Made by a program: the position numbers and the translations under genes. The notes beneath the pieces are model-generated. The model ran no database searches and was not told where the DNA came from. It saw only the letters and a program-made list of their open reading frames with translations. A DNA stretch of 6,540 bases from JBKJZO01 sp046715235 (GTDB lineage Bacteria > Actinomycetota > Actinomycetes > BP-191), in NCBI GenBank assembly GCA_046715235.1, contig JBKJZO010000010.1, forward strand, positions 1 through 6,540, given 5' to 3'. Below, piece after piece: positions 5,892 to 6,540 of this stretch (position 1 is the first letter of the stretch; every line of letters starts with the position of its first letter).

Positions 5892-6455
5892 TCAGGCGGT
5901 GATACCGGCGAGCGCGGGGGACTTTCGCAGCCGATCGAGGCAGCGAGCCCGGGTCGGGCCGATGCTGCCGACCGGCATGTCGAGCGTGGCGGAGATCTCG
6001 GCGTAGCTGATGGGCGGGTCGTGCATAAGCAAGGCGAGCAACGTGCGGCACGCCTCCCCCAATGACGCGAACGCCGTACGCATGGCCGATTGGCGCTCTT
6101 CAGCGACCAGAAACCGGGCGGGATCGGTTACAGCCGTGTCGTCAGCGATGTCGATCTCGGCACCGATGTCAGTGGGGACCTGACGGCCTGTGTGCTTGAT
6201 GACGCGCAGGCACTCGCGGCGTGCGGTCGTGGCCAGCCACCCTCCGACCGCTTCAGGCTCGCGCAGCGAACCCAGGCTCTCGACCAGCCGGAGCCAGGTC
6301 GCCTGGCATACGTCGCCCGAGTCGGCGTCGGAGAGCCGGTGCTGCCGGGCGACCGACCAGACCAGACCCGAAAACCGCGACACGAGCTCGTTCCAGGCAC
6401 CGGCGTCGCCGGCCGCTGCTGCTTGCACGATCTCGGTAACGGTTTGGTCACTCAT
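5892..6455 (-). CDS. ECF-type RNA polymerase sigma factor
   Basis: A 187-residue group 4 (ECF) sigma factor that would direct RNA polymerase to a specific promoter set. Region 2 spans ~18-90 (AWNELVSRFSGLVWSVARQH, then SGDVCQATWLRLVESLGSL and GGWLATTARRECLRVIK), covering core binding and -10 recognition. A variable acidic linker (~95-120) follows, then region 4 (~125-178) with the -35-binding helix-turn-helix ISYAEISATLDMPVGSIGPT and RARCLDRLRK. There is no extra C-terminal domain and no zinc-binding anti-sigma gene nearby. It is first in an operon with the small beta-rich protein. Starts are possible at 6518, 6464 and 6455; I choose 6455 because conserved sequence begins just after it and a TACGAT box lies seven bases upstream, fitting a leaderless mRNA, while none of the three has a good Shine-Dalgarno. 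It may control its own operon and the divergent S8/CHAT promoters, but no shared promoter motif was found. Confidence 0.9.
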   Translation of the reverse strand: MSDQTVTEIVQAAAAGDAGAWNELVSRFSGLVWSVARQHRLSDADSGDVCQATWLRLVESLGSLREPEAVGGWLATTARRECLRVIKHTGRQVPTDIGAEIDIADDTAVTDPARFLVAEERQSAMRTAFASLGEACRTLLALLMHDPPISYAEISATLDMPVGSIGPTRARCLDRLRKSPALAGITA

Positions 6456-6540
6456 GGGCGCCATCGTAGGGCCAAGAGAGGGCCAACCGGACAACGGCAG
6501 TAGCCTGGTGCGCCTCATGGGCGTATCGGGCTACTGCCCC
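6456..6540 (-). promoter_or_regulatory. Upstream control region of the sigma operon
   Basis: Read toward the sigma gene, this stretch holds a perfect 10-bp inverted repeat (6496-6505 and 6529-6538), two copies of AGGGCCAA on the plus strand 11 bases apart (6468-6475 and 6479-6486), and a -10-like TACGAT (6463-6468 on the minus strand) seven bases before the ATG at 6455. If transcription starts at or next to that ATG, the direct repeat overlaps the -10/-35 spacer and the inverted repeat lies about 40 to 85 bases upstream, positions usual for repressor and activator sites respectively. No clear -35 sequence is visible. The window ends here, so further upstream elements cannot be seen. Confidence 0.45.
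6496..6538. repeat. Perfect 10-bp inverted repeat upstream of the sigma gene
   Basis: GGCAGTAGCC at 6496-6505 and its exact reverse complement GGCTACTGCC at 6529-6538, separated by 23 bases. The arms are centred 33 bp apart, about three helical turns, so both would face the same side of the DNA. No T-tract follows on either strand within the window, which disfavours a terminator. Confidence 0.6.

Noticed and set aside
5860..6051. Longer start of the small sigma-linked protein at 6051
   Set aside because: Would overlap the end of the sigma gene by over 150 bases; residues are Arg/His-rich shadow sequence, and the ATG at 5859 has a near-consensus ribosome site.
1..6540. CRISPR array or Cas gene, suggested by the TPR-CHAT/sigma analogy to type III-E
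   Set aside because: No regularly spaced repeats and no Cas-like reading frame in the window.
1..6540. tRNA or rRNA genes, IS terminal repeats, transposase or integrase
   Set aside because: None recognised on either strand; an att site cannot be supported from the sequence seen.

Overview
The window is GC-rich, with coding sequence strongly biased to G or C in third positions. It carries a DUF1918 protein, a family I know from Actinomycetota, and an ECF sigma factor with a GSIGPTRAR-type recognition helix. These point to an actinomycete chromosome; I cannot name a genus.

Left part (1-1319). The first ~240 bases look like a scar. The last 32 codons of an alpha/beta-hydrolase (minus strand, with its catalytic-His motif) abut a short plus-strand reading frame that resembles the C-terminus of a lost gene. 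Next come a GH24 (T4-lysozyme-type) muramidase with a C-terminal peptidoglycan-binding-like domain (GTG start at 358) and a 63-residue DUF1918 protein 26 bases downstream. These two are probably co-transcribed.

Central and right part (1341-6455). Four genes form the main item: an intracellular-looking subtilisin (S8) protease on the minus strand; a divergent 871-residue TPR-CHAT protein (caspase-like, His743/Cys783) on the plus strand; and, converging on it, a minus-strand operon of an ECF sigma factor followed by a 151-residue protein with an acidic helical N-terminus and a beta-rich C-terminus. The catalytic residues of both proteases are intact.

Working model (inference). The TPR region senses a signal or partner, the CHAT domain (and/or the S8 protease) cleaves a target, and the small protein encoded with the sigma factor is the best candidate target or sigma partner, so that proteolysis alters transcription. 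This parallels type III-E CRISPR loci, where the TPR-CHAT protease Csx29 cuts Csx30, which is linked to an RpoE-like sigma factor. No CRISPR array or Cas effector is present here, so this would be a CRISPR-independent version. I recall CHAT, S8 and ECF genes occurring together in other actinomycetes, so the combination may not be new; the mechanism is, to my knowledge, unsettled.

The control regions are unusually structured. The TPR-CHAT gene is preceded by a five-codon leader frame (GTG at 2743, M-R-A-P-P-stop) with a well-placed Shine-Dalgarno, and its TGA overlaps the CHAT ATG as ATGA. The 63-bp divergent promoter region holds a 13-bp palindrome. Upstream of the sigma gene lie a perfect 10-bp inverted repeat, an 11-bp-phased direct repeat and a -10-like box placed for a leaderless start.
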